Shown here one piece after another: positions 55,523 through 63,160 of a DNA stretch of 64,000 nt. Location of the stretch: contig NZ_QOCW01000001.1 in NCBI RefSeq assembly GCF_003318295.1, forward strand, positions 62,001 to 126,000, given 5' to 3'. The notes under the pieces are model-generated. The model saw only the letters and a list, made by a program, of their open reading frames with translations, was not told the DNA's origin and did not search any database. Numbering within the stretch: position 1 is the first letter of the stretch; every line of letters starts with the position of its first letter. Position numbers and translations under genes: made by a program. The stretch comes from Bacillus taeanensis (lineage in GTDB: Bacteria > Bacillota > Bacilli > Bacillales > UBA6769).

Positions 55523-56504
55523 ATTTTTTGCGGAGCCTTTGCTTTTCTTCTCGTTCCCATGCTCTTAAAGAAGGATATGGATCAAATGACCATTCTTTAT
55601 AGCCGTTATCACGGTACATGCCGTAATGAAGATGTGGTGGGAATTTTCCAGAGGTGCCAGGAGGACCGTATCCTGAGCTTCCTACATATCCAATTACATC
55701 TCCAGGTTTTACAATTGTTCCTTTTGCAATATTTTTTTCAAACCCGTTTAAGTGAGCGAAGTAATGATACACATTATTTAAATCCCTAATTCCGATTCGC
55801 CACCCGCCGTATCGGTTCCAGCCTTTCATTTCTACCACGCCGTATGTCGTTGCTTTCACCGAAACGCCATGATTTGCAAAAATATCAGTTCCTTCATGGA
55901 TGCGCAAACCTCCCCATCCTCTTCTATCTCCCCATGTATTACGATAACTGTAGTTTGCTTTTAGGGCGACTGGAAAGGCACGCTCTGTTAAGGCAAGCTT
56001 TCCAAAATGCTTATAAATTTTAGCGTTATTCATAATAATACTAACCGCTTGATCACGATGATAATAGTCCCATAATCCAATTTTAAGATCTTCCATTTTT
56101 GTGCCGTACTGCTCTAAATGATGGGCAAATGTATATAAAATATCTTCATCATTTTCACGGTCTGCTTTTCCATCTCCATTACCGTCACGCCCTATTCCCC
56201 CGAATGTGTTAATTGTTAATGAATTTGTATCATTTAAATCTGGATTTAGCGGACCAACCCATTGTCGTGGTGAGAAATAAATCCCAATATGGCCTTTTTC
56301 GTGGGGTAAGTCATTGCGGGTACGTCTTACATTGAGTTCATATTGGTCAATACCAGCAAAGATATACCAAGGGATTTGTGAAGCTGCTTCCATCTTATGA
56401 TATAAATTCATGCGCTCTTTATAAGTATCGGCTTCAGAAGCACGAACGTTTTGAAGTGGGGAAAGGGTTAGTAAAAAAGCAAAGAAGAACAGTAATTTCT
56501 TCAA
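55521..56504 (-). CDS. lytH: L-Ala-D-Glu peptidase LytH (M23 family, YunA)
   Basis: Secreted M23 zinc peptidase; in B. subtilis LytH cleaves the L-Ala-D-Glu bond to make single-Ala side chains in spore cortex. The 327 residues begin with a signal sequence (LKKLLFFFAFLLTLSPLQNVRA). Zinc ligands are in RIHEGTDIFANHG and PHLHYGMYRDNG, and the middle has YYHRDQAVSIIMNNAKIY. The start is TTG 56504, with AAAGGAG 8 bases upstream; the ATG six codons earlier carries no site. Length equals B. subtilis LytH within one residue. Confidence 0.85.
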   Translation of the reverse strand: MKKLLFFFAFLLTLSPLQNVRASEADTYKERMNLYHKMEAASQIPWYIFAGIDQYELNVRRTRNDLPHEKGHIGIYFSPRQWVGPLNPDLNDTNSLTINTFGGIGRDGNGDGKADRENDEDILYTFAHHLEQYGTKMEDLKIGLWDYYHRDQAVSIIMNNAKIYKHFGKLALTERAFPVALKANYSYRNTWGDRRGWGGLRIHEGTDIFANHGVSVKATTYGVVEMKGWNRYGGWRIGIRDLNNVYHYFAHLNGFEKNIAKGTIVKPGDVIGYVGSSGYGPPGTSGKFPPHLHYGMYRDNGYKEWSFDPYPSLRAWEREEKQRLRKK

Positions 56505-56743
56505 CCAAAGCACTCCTTTCATTTCACTTATCCATAGTTTGAGTGTTGCTCTTGAAAAACATGACAAATAATTGCTGGAAATTTTTTAGAAGCATGCTTT
56601 TGTGGCGAAATAGCGTAAAGTGTGTTACATTGACATATGAATCGAACATAACAAACCACTGTTTTTAGAAAACTTTTCACTTTGATGATTCGCTGATCAT
56701 CATTATAATAAGTAATAGACAGTATCGTATTGGAGTGAGCGAG

Positions 56744-57637
56744 ATGGCTAAAAAAGAAGAATACTTACGTAAGCCCGAATGGTTAAAAATTAAATTAAAT
56801 ACAAATGAGAATTATACAGGCCTAAAAAAAATGATGCGCGAAAAAAAATTACATACGGTCTGTGAAGAAGCAAGATGTCCGAATATTCATGAATGCTGGG
56901 CAGTGAGAAAAACAGCAACTTTTATGATTTTAGGAAGTGTATGTACGCGTGCATGCCGTTTTTGTGCGGTTAAAACAGGACTACCAACAGAACTTGACCT
57001 GCAGGAGCCAGAGCGTGTAGCAGAATCTGTTGAGCAAATGGGATTAAAGCACGCGGTTATAACAGCGGTTGCTCGTGATGATTTAAAGGATGGCGGCGCG
57101 CAAATTTTTGCAGAAACGGTTCGTGAAGTAAGAAAACGCAATCCACTTTGCAGTATTGAAGTATTGCCTTCTGACATGAATGGGAATTATGAAGATTTAA
57201 AAACATTAATGGATGCAAAGCCAGACATTTTAAATCATAATATTGAGACTGTTAAACGTTTAACACCAAGAGTTCGCGCACGTGCAACTTATGAGCGTTC
57301 ACTTGAATTTTTGCGCCGTGCCAAAGAAATGAATCCATCCATTCCGACAAAATCTAGTATTATGATTGGTTTAGGTGAAACAAAAGAAGAAATTATTGAA
57401 ACAATGGATGACCTTCGTGCAAATAATGTAGACATTATGACGATTGGTCAATATTTGCAGCCAACAAAGCGTCATTTAAAGGTGCAAAAATATTGGAGTC
57501 CAGAAGAGTTTGCTGAATTAAAAGAAATTGCGCTCTCAAAAGGCTTCAGTCATTGTGAAGCAGGTCCATTAGTGCGCTCTTCTTATCATGCGGATGAGCA
57601 GGTTAACGCAGCAAATAAAAATGTAAAAGCAAATTAA
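56744..57637 (+). CDS. lipA: Lipoyl synthase
   Basis: Radical SAM enzyme inserting two sulfurs into protein-bound octanoyl groups. It has both cluster motifs: the auxiliary cluster cysteines in [15 protein letters not shown] and the radical [11 protein letters not shown]. At 297 residues it has normal length, and the conserved C-terminal Ser is in [16 protein letters not shown] 56744 follows TTGGAGTGAGCGAG. GcvH in this window is one of its likely carrier proteins. Confidence 0.97.
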   Translation: MAKKEEYLRKPEWLKIKLNTNENYTGLKKMMREKKLHTVCEEARCPNIHECWAVRKTATFMILGSVCTRACRFCAVKTGLPTELDLQEPERVAESVEQMGLKHAVITAVARDDLKDGGAQIFAETVREVRKRNPLCSIEVLPSDMNGNYEDLKTLMDAKPDILNHNIETVKRLTPRVRARATYERSLEFLRRAKEMNPSIPTKSSIMIGLGETKEEIIETMDDLRANNVDIMTIGQYLQPTKRHLKVQKYWSPEEFAELKEIALSKGFSHCEAGPLVRSSYHADEQVNAANKNVKAN

Positions 57638-57655
57638 TTAATAAGCTAATTTGAA

Positions 57656-57722
57656 AGAGATTGACTTAAAAGAGAGGATGTCCCCTTGTTAAAAAGGTGC
57701 ATTCTTTAATAAGTCAATCTCT
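57656..57722. terminator. Long bidirectional terminator
   Basis: AGAGATTGACTTA (57656-57668) pairs with TAAGTCAATCTCT (57710-57722), with further pairing inside, between convergent lipA and yutC. Confidence 0.75.
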
Positions 57723-57734
57723 ATTTCGTTGTGT

Positions 57735-58388
57735 TTATTGCATTGTATTTGAATCTTCCGTCATCTTACCTTCATCTGTTTCTCCATCCATCACACCATT
57801 TGGGTTTTCTCCGTCGCTTACTTTTTCCCCTTGAGGCGATTGTTTCATTTTTTGGATAGTAGACTGCAGATAGCTATCGATATTGTTCGTACGAGTTGTT
57901 AAGTTTTGAAAGCGTTCGATATCAGAAATAACAGTATCATCGTCTGATACGTAAACATGATAGTAGCGCGGAATAACAGAAAGCGCTGTTTTCTTAACTT
58001 GATCGGCTGTTTCAAAGCGTCCTTCTGCATCTGTTTGGTAGCCGATTAATACCTTATCATCCGTAACAAGTGTTGCCGCTTCATTTACATTTGGCAGGTT
58101 AACGGCCATACGGGTAATCATGTCTGCCACAGCATCTCGATCAATAGCACCAATTACACCTTGCTGTGTGCTGTCGTTTTCATTTTTTTGCAGGCGCACA
58201 TATCCAAATTGATCCGTATCTTGATTTGGTATTAATTTTTGGGTCGTTTTATCTGCAAAGTTGTAGGAATCTGTATCTGACACATTTCGCATTCCAAGAT
58301 CATTATCATATGCTGTATCTCCGTTATTATCTGCTTGACAGCCTGTTATCATAAAAGCAGCTGCAGCCGCAAGAAACCACTTTTTCAT
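57735..58388 (-). CDS. yutC: YhcN/YlaJ-family sporulation lipoprotein (YutC)
   Basis: A 217-residue lipoprotein: signal and lipobox FLAAAAAFMITGCQADNN, then the YhcN/YlaJ domain (DRDAVADMITRMAVNLPNVN, TLVTDDKVLIGYQTD, VKKTALSVIPRYYHVYVSDD) and an acidic tail. ATG 58388 is chosen, with GGGGGTGA 8 bases upstream. Relatives are spore membrane lipoproteins with roles in germination or assembly. Confidence 0.85.
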   Translation of the reverse strand: MKKWFLAAAAAFMITGCQADNNGDTAYDNDLGMRNVSDTDSYNFADKTTQKLIPNQDTDQFGYVRLQKNENDSTQQGVIGAIDRDAVADMITRMAVNLPNVNEAATLVTDDKVLIGYQTDAEGRFETADQVKKTALSVIPRYYHVYVSDDDTVISDIERFQNLTTRTNNIDSYLQSTIQKMKQSPQGEKVSDGENPNGVMDGETDEGKMTEDSNTMQ

Positions 58389-58526
58389 TTTAAATGTCAC
58401 CCCCATATCGTTAGGATGACCAACTCAAAGGTTTTTATTTTTACAATTGTTGGCTCGGGAAAGAGAAAGAAATGTGGTAAACTAGAAGGTGTGAATGGAA
58501 ATTACGTATAAAGGTGGAAGCCGTCC

Positions 58527-58832
58527 ATGATTGTTGTACAAGGAAATCAGTATGAATTAGTTGAAAATTTTAAAGAAGGTTGGAACGAAGAAGAATTTAA
58601 AGCGAGATACAGTGATATTTTAACGAAATATGATTATATTATTGGCGATTGGGGTTATAATCAGCTTCGTTTAAAAGGCTTTTTTGAAGATACTCATCCA
58701 AAAGCCACATATGATACGAAAATCAGCTCATTGTCTGAGTATGTATACGAATATTGTAACTTTGGCTGCGCATTTTTTGTGATTAAAAAAGTGAAAAATA
58801 AGAAATCACAAAACAAACCTTCCCCATCTTAA
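58527..58832 (+). CDS. yutD: DUF1027 family protein (YutD)
   Basis: A 101-residue DUF1027 protein: MIVVQGNQYELVENFKEGWN, DYIIGDWGYNQLRLKGFFED and YVYEYCNFGCAFFVIKKV. Function unknown. ATG 58527 follows AAAGGTGGAAGC. Gene order is as in B. subtilis. Confidence 0.92.
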   Translation: MIVVQGNQYELVENFKEGWNEEEFKARYSDILTKYDYIIGDWGYNQLRLKGFFEDTHPKATYDTKISSLSEYVYEYCNFGCAFFVIKKVKNKKSQNKPSPS

Positions 58833-58879
58833 TAAGAGGGGAAAGATTTGTTTAAAAGATAAGAAATTATAAAATGTGG

Positions 58880-59005
58880 TGTCCAGCTTCAGGCGCCACC
58901 GGCTCGAGGTCACAAGTCAATCCGTCCAGAAGATAAAAAGCAACCTTCCAGCCATCTTGCCTTGTGCTTGTCGCCGATAATCGGGCGCCTTGTGCTTTTC
59001 TTATT
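58880..59005 (+). repeat. Dispersed hairpin repeat, copy D (subtype 2)
   Basis: About 126 bases from TGTCCAGCTTCAGGCGCC to GTGCTTTTCTTATT, very similar to copy C at 60431. Its final CTTA, read on the minus strand, supplies the TAA stop of the convergent gene at 59001-59300. Confidence 0.8.
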
Positions 59006-59300
59006 TAGGTGAAACATCATCATAAGGAGCTTCATCGCTTTCATTCGGATTATCGTGTGTTGGATGCGATCCTGGGTCTTGACGAGGTAATCCTTCATGA
59101 AGTGTTTTATTTTCATAATTAAAGGCGCTGTAATAACGTTGATCTTCGTCAAACGGTGTTGATTTACCAAGTTTACGGTTAATAGGTGAGCCATAAGGTC
59201 CTTCAGGTAAGTCTTCTGGAAGCACATAATTATGCATCGTTTCAACAACAGCGAAATCGTTATATTCTTTTTCTGATTTGTTATTTTTTTCTTCGGGCAT
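59001..59300 (-). CDS. Small acidic protein, DUF3905-like, 99 residues
   Basis: A 99-residue hydrophilic protein (begins MPEEKNNKSEKEYNDFAVVE) with YGSPINRKLGKSTPFDEDQR, YYSAFNYENKTLHEGLPRQD and HPTHDNPNESDEAP. The pattern fits the DUF3905 family of Bacillus, function unknown; the name is from memory. ATG 59300 follows AAAGGCGG. Its stop codon is formed by a dispersed repeat. Confidence 0.7.
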   Translation of the reverse strand: MPEEKNNKSEKEYNDFAVVETMHNYVLPEDLPEGPYGSPINRKLGKSTPFDEDQRYYSAFNYENKTLHEGLPRQDPGSHPTHDNPNESDEAPYDDVSPK

Positions 59301-59406
59301 AAAAAAAACCGCCTTTCTTTAGAAGCTCATTCAAAAAGGAAAGATCCTTTAAGTTGTAACGTGTCCCTAAAAGGCGATTTTAATGCAGGCTAAAGCTTTA
59401 GAAGGC

Positions 59407-59679
59407 TTAAACAGTAATCACTTCTTCTAAAAATTCTCGCAGTTCTTCGGCGTCCTCTTCATTAAGCTGAAAGGCGTGCTCTAAGTATCCGGGCTCTTCA
59501 AGATCGTCTCGACCAATAATCGCAAATCGTCCGCTCTGAATGTCAAAAACAATTGATTTACCATAATGGCGATCTGTTTGAAGAATACCTAAATCAAAAC
59601 GATGATTTTCACCCATAAAGCTTACAAATCGTGTGCGTGTTTCATCTGTTTCATCATAAAGATAAAAACGCTCAGCCAT
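59407..59679 (-). CDS. DUF3055 family protein, 90 residues
   Basis: A 90-residue acidic protein: FYLYDETDETRTRFVSFMGE, RFDLGILQTDRHYGKSIVFD and a helical acidic end (NEEDAEELREFLEEVITV). This fits DUF3055 (SAV0927-like) proteins of unknown function found in Bacilli. ATG 59679 follows AAAAAGGAGTGGTATC. Confidence 0.78.
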   Translation of the reverse strand: MAERFYLYDETDETRTRFVSFMGENHRFDLGILQTDRHYGKSIVFDIQSGRFAIIGRDDLEEPGYLEHAFQLNEEDAEELREFLEEVITV

Positions 59680-59841
59680 GATACCACTCCTTTTTTATGT
59701 CCTTCTTTGTTTGATTGTATCAAATCATTGTTCTGCTGTGTTACTATATTATAAAATTAAACAAGATAATGAAAGGGGATTCACCTAAAAAATTCTCTTA
59801 CATATCACTTACACATTTCTAAAAAAGCAGGTGATGGGAAC

Positions 59842-60285
59842 ATGTATTTTGTTGATCGAAAAAACATTGAAAAACATCTTTCTTACATAGAAGAATGTTT
59901 AGCCGTCTTTCAGAAACAACCTTCTTGGCAGAAACATGTTGAAAAGTTAGCACTCGAACGTCTTGCTCAAGTTGTTATTGAAGCAATCATTGATGTCGGA
60001 AATGATATTATTGATGGGTTTATTATGCGTGATCCTGGAAGTTATGAAGATATTATTGATATTTTACTTGATGAAAATGTGATTAATCGTAATGAATCAG
60101 CTCGGCTTAAAGAAGTTATTGCCTATCGTAAAATGCTTGTTCAATCTTACACAGAAATTGAGGCTGATCAATTATACGATGTGCTTGCAAACAGTTATGA
60201 GGTCATTGGTTTATTTACAAAGCAGGTTCGCCGCTATTTAGACGAAGAGTTAGGTCCTGTTTCTGCATTTATGCCAACTGAATAA
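59842..60285 (+). CDS. yutE: HepT-like DUF86 protein (YutE)
   Basis: A 147-residue HEPN-fold protein of the DUF86/HepT family: ERLAQVVIEAIIDVGNDIID and YEDIIDILLDENVINRNESARLKEVIAYRKMLVQSY (in part). HepT RNase toxins need an RX4-6H motif; here the matching segment is R96-KMLV-Q101-S-Y103, so the His is replaced by Gln. No MntA-type antitoxin gene is adjacent. It is thus probably a domesticated, conserved housekeeping relative. ATG 59842 follows CAGGTGATGGGAAC. Confidence 0.85.
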   Translation: MYFVDRKNIEKHLSYIEECLAVFQKQPSWQKHVEKLALERLAQVVIEAIIDVGNDIIDGFIMRDPGSYEDIIDILLDENVINRNESARLKEVIAYRKMLVQSYTEIEADQLYDVLANSYEVIGLFTKQVRRYLDEELGPVSAFMPTE

Positions 60286-60307
60286 GGCATGAATCGTCCT
60301 TTCTTAT

Positions 60308-60429
60308 TGTCCAGCTTCAGCACCTACCCCCTCGAGTCAAATAACCTTACGGCGTAAAGGCAAAAAGCGCCTTTTCGTCGTAAGAACATTTGCTTGTCGG
60401 GGGTGAGCAAGGCGCTTGCGCTTTTCTTA
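60308..60429 (+). repeat. Dispersed hairpin repeat, copy B (subtype 1)
   Basis: About 122 bases from TGTCCAGCTTCAG to GCGCTTTTCTTA, the inverted match of copy A at 27178. Nested arms: ACCTACCCCC with GGGGGT, and CTTACGGCGTAAAGG with CCTTTTCGTCGTAAG. It abuts copy C head to tail. Confidence 0.8.
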
Positions 60430-60430
60430 T

Positions 60431-60555
60431 TGTCCAGCTCCAGGCACCATCGGCTCGAGGTCACAAATCAATCCGTCCAGAAGATAAAAAGCAATCTTCT
60501 AGCCGTCTTGCCTTGTGCTTGTCGCCGATAATCGGGCGCCTTGCGCTTTTCTTAT
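60431..60555 (+). repeat. Dispersed hairpin repeat, copy C (subtype 2)
   Basis: About 125 bases from TGTCCAGCTCCAGGC to GCGCTTTTCTTATT, near-identical to copy D at 58880 (shared core AATCCGTCCAGAAGATAAAA, CTTGTCGCCGATAATCGGGC). It follows copy B with only one base between them. Confidence 0.8.
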
Positions 60556-60642
60556 TACAGTTGGTAATTTTTAAACATTTTTGTTTAGAAATTTACGATA
60601 CTGTAAAAATAAGCTACAATAGTGGAAAGGATGGTGAAGCAT

Positions 60643-61278
60643 ATGGTACAAAAAACCACCTCAACACGCGATCAAATTTTAGCGCTGTTAAAGAAAGAAG
60701 CTCGTATGACAGTTACAGAGATGGCTTTGCAGCTTAGTGTAACAGAAATGGCTGTTCGTCGTCATTTAAATACATTAGAACGTGACCATTTAGTTGAGAC
60801 AACGCTTGTTCGACAGGCGATGGGAAGACCGCTTTATGTGTATCACCTTACAAAAGCAGGTGATGAATTATTTCCACGCAAGTATTCAGCTTTAACCTTA
60901 GAATTTTTAAAGGATTTAGAGGAAATAAGTGGAGAAGAAACGATTGATAAGCTCTTTGAACGAAGAGAGGATCGTTTAAATAAAGCATACAGTCAGCGTA
61001 TGGAAGGCAAAACATTTGAAGAAAAAGTAGCAGAACTTGCAGTTATTCAAAACGAAAATGGCTATATGGTGGAATGGGAAAAGCAGGATCAGGATACGTA
61101 TCTGTTAAAAGAGTTTAACTGTCCTATTTCGCAAGTTGCAAATGCGTATCAAAAAGCATGTGCATGTGAACTTTCGCTTTTTCAAAGAGTTCTCGGTACA
61201 AATGATGTAGACCGTGTTACATGTATGGCAAAAGGCGGCGACAACTGTCGTTATATTATTAAACAAAATAAAAATTAA
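60643..61278 (+). CDS. HTH transcriptional regulator with C-terminal cysteine cluster (SufR-like)
   Basis: A 211-residue regulator. N-terminal winged helix (about 8-70): TRDQILALLKKEARMTVTEM, TEMAVRRHLNTLERDHLVET, GRPLYVYHLTKAGDELFP. This is the COG2345 group that includes the Fe-S sensor SufR. The C-terminal third carries Cys residues in NCPISQ, KACACE, VTCMAKGGDNC: spacing C-X12-C-X-C-X18-C-X7-C. SufR uses C-X12-C-X13-C-X14-C, so only the first interval agrees. An Fe-S or metal ligand is plausible but unproven. ATG 60643 is preferred, behind AAAGGATGGTGA; ATG 60631 is possible. Confidence 0.75.
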   Translation: MVQKTTSTRDQILALLKKEARMTVTEMALQLSVTEMAVRRHLNTLERDHLVETTLVRQAMGRPLYVYHLTKAGDELFPRKYSALTLEFLKDLEEISGEETIDKLFERREDRLNKAYSQRMEGKTFEEKVAELAVIQNENGYMVEWEKQDQDTYLLKEFNCPISQVANAYQKACACELSLFQRVLGTNDVDRVTCMAKGGDNCRYIIKQNKN

Positions 61279-61406
61279 AAGGGGCTGTCTCAAAAGCATA
61301 GAGTCAGACCCTCCCCGCCTCATATATAGTATGCGATTTATAAAAAGCATCTACAGCTTGTATGAGGTTGTGGGGGGTCAGACCCTATTGAGGCACCCCC
61401 TTTTAG
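61277..61406. repeat. Nested hairpin element (MITE-like)
   Basis: Outer arms AAAAGGGGCTGTCTCAA and TTGAGGCACCCCCTTTT (imperfect), direct repeats GTCAGACCCT at 61302 and 61378, and an inner stem CCTCATA / TATGAGG. The first 20 bases after the A-run match the terminator at 12539. It begins at the stop codon of the regulator gene. Confidence 0.6.
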
Positions 61407-61545
61407 TTTTGCGCGTTGGAGTAAAGCCTGATTTTAAAAAGTTTTACTCGTTAATAGCGGAAAGCGTTAAAATGATTTGATATACTATAGAGTGGTACTA
61501 TATGATTTCTTGGAGAGAAACGTTACATAAAAGGAGAGAGAAAAG

Positions 61546-62310
61546 TTGAAAAAGTATAAAGGGTATTTAATTGATTTAGATGGTACAATGTACCGCGGTA
61601 CAGAAAGTATTGAAAGTGCTGTTGCTTTTGTGAAACGCCTTGAGGAAGAGGGAATTCCTTATTTATTTGTAACAAACAACTCTTCGAAAACACCTGAACA
61701 GGTAGCAGAACATCTTCGTGAATTTGGCGTGCCTGCGACAGAGGAACATGTATTTACAACAAGTATGGCAACAGCAAGCTTTTTAAGAGAGCAAAAAGAA
61801 AATGCTTCTGTTTATATTGTTGGCGGGGAAGGAATCCGAAGTGCTATTACACAACAAGGAATGACGATTACAGATGATCATCCTGATTATGTCATTGTTG
61901 GTCTTGACCGTGAAGTAACATATGAAAAACTTGCAAAAGCGTGTTTAGCAGTGCGTGCAGGAGCAACATTTATTTCAACAAATGGAGATGTAGCCCTCCC
62001 GACTGAAAGAGGGTTTATGCCTGGAAATGGTGCGATTACATCGGTTGTTTCTGTATCAACAGGAGTGACGCCAATTTTTATTGGGAAACCGGAATCGATT
62101 ATCGTAAATCAAGCTTTAGAAAAAATCGGCACACCAAAATCAGAAACAGTAATGGTTGGCGACAATTATCATACAGATATTTTAGCAGGGATTCGCGGCG
62201 GTATTGACACGCTGCTTGTTTATACAGGAGTAACAACAAAGGAGCATATTGAAGAAGTAGACGTGAAGCCAACCCATGCGGTAGATTCTTTAGCGGACTG
62301 GGATATTTAA
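61546..62310 (+). CDS. yutF: HAD-superfamily phosphatase, NagD type (YutF)
   Basis: A 254-residue HAD hydrolase of the NagD/TIGR01457 group. Motif I GYLIDLDGTMYRGTE with the nucleophile Asp, motif II FVTNNSSKTPEQVA, motif III/IV GKPESIIVNQALEKI and MVGDNYHTDILAGIRGG. Acts on small phosphates (p-nitrophenyl phosphate and nucleotides in relatives). The start is TTG 61546 behind AAAAGGAGAGAGAAAAG. Terminator follows. Confidence 0.92.
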   Translation: MKKYKGYLIDLDGTMYRGTESIESAVAFVKRLEEEGIPYLFVTNNSSKTPEQVAEHLREFGVPATEEHVFTTSMATASFLREQKENASVYIVGGEGIRSAITQQGMTITDDHPDYVIVGLDREVTYEKLAKACLAVRAGATFISTNGDVALPTERGFMPGNGAITSVVSVSTGVTPIFIGKPESIIVNQALEKIGTPKSETVMVGDNYHTDILAGIRGGIDTLLVYTGVTTKEHIEEVDVKPTHAVDSLADWDI

Positions 62311-62314
62311 TCAT

Positions 62315-62346
62315 AAAAAAGAAGCTGCAAAAAAGCAGCTTCTTTT
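62315..62346. terminator. Bidirectional terminator
   Basis: A 12-bp stem AAAAGAAGCTGC / GCAGCTTCTTTT between convergent yutF and yutG. Confidence 0.92.
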
Positions 62347-62378
62347 AATTTGTCACAGTTAACCAATGATGCTCACCC

Positions 62379-62876
62379 TTACTCTTGCCCAGCCTCGCGA
62401 TGAGCTAATCGACTGGAAGCCGCAGCAGCAATTGCCCCGACAATATCATCTAGAAAGGTATGACATTCTCCGCTTGATTTATCATTTAAACGTTCTAAAA
62501 TACCGGGTTTTTGCTTATCGATATATCCATAATTTGTAAAACCGATAGAGCCGTAAACATTAACGATTGAAAAGGCAATAATTTCATCGACTCCATACAA
62601 TCCTTCATCTCTTTTAACAATATCTTCAAGAGGAGGATCTAGTAATCCTTTTTCAGCAAGACGATCAAGTTGTATGCCTGTTAAAATAGCATTTTGCACT
62701 TCACGTTTTGAAAGCACTCGTTCTACATTTTCACGACACATATCTAACGTTAAATTTGGATGGTATTTTACTTGAAGAAAATAGACAAGATCGGCAATGT
62801 CATCTATTTTAACGCCTCTCTCCTTTAACCATGTTAACGCAGTTTGTGCAACAGGATCTTCTTTTTTTTGTCCCAC
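62379..62876 (-). CDS. yutG: Phosphatidylglycerophosphatase A-like protein (YutG)
   Basis: A 165-residue PgpA-family protein: TALTWLKERGVKIDDIADLV, LDRLAEKGLLDPPLEDIVKRDEGLYGVDEIIAFSIVNVYGSIG (in part), and GECHTFLDDIVGAIAAAASS. PgpA enzymes dephosphorylate phosphatidylglycerophosphate; this short soluble-looking Gram-positive branch has lost most membrane helices, so the reaction is not certain. GTG 62876 is preferred, 7 bases after GGGTGA; a TTG five codons earlier is possible. Confidence 0.85.
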   Translation of the reverse strand: MGQKKEDPVAQTALTWLKERGVKIDDIADLVYFLQVKYHPNLTLDMCRENVERVLSKREVQNAILTGIQLDRLAEKGLLDPPLEDIVKRDEGLYGVDEIIAFSIVNVYGSIGFTNYGYIDKQKPGILERLNDKSSGECHTFLDDIVGAIAAAASSRLAHREAGQE

Positions 62877-63160
62877 GTCACGTTCACCCAACTTTTATTT
62901 GTAATTTTTCTTCCTATAAACAAAAATTTGCTCAAAAAGAAGAAAATAATCTCTCATTAATATATGCAGATATAGGTAAAAGTATGAAATTTTTTTAGGA
63001 ATTGATCGCTCTTTAATAAGAAATGATTCTTAGAATGAATCACTCAAAATTAATATGTCCATGTTTCGATATCGAATTCTTAAGGTGAATCTAGATACTT
63101 GGATGAACGCCTAGATTATTCATACATAAACTATTACAAATGGTCTTAGGAGTGAGGAGT

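Noticed and set aside
58880..60555. Dispersed repeats as a CRISPR array
   Set aside because: The units are long, self-complementary, at most two in tandem, without regular spacers or cas genes.
60390..60737. 115-residue plus-strand frame
   Set aside because: It runs through repeats B and C and into the regulator gene in the wrong frame.
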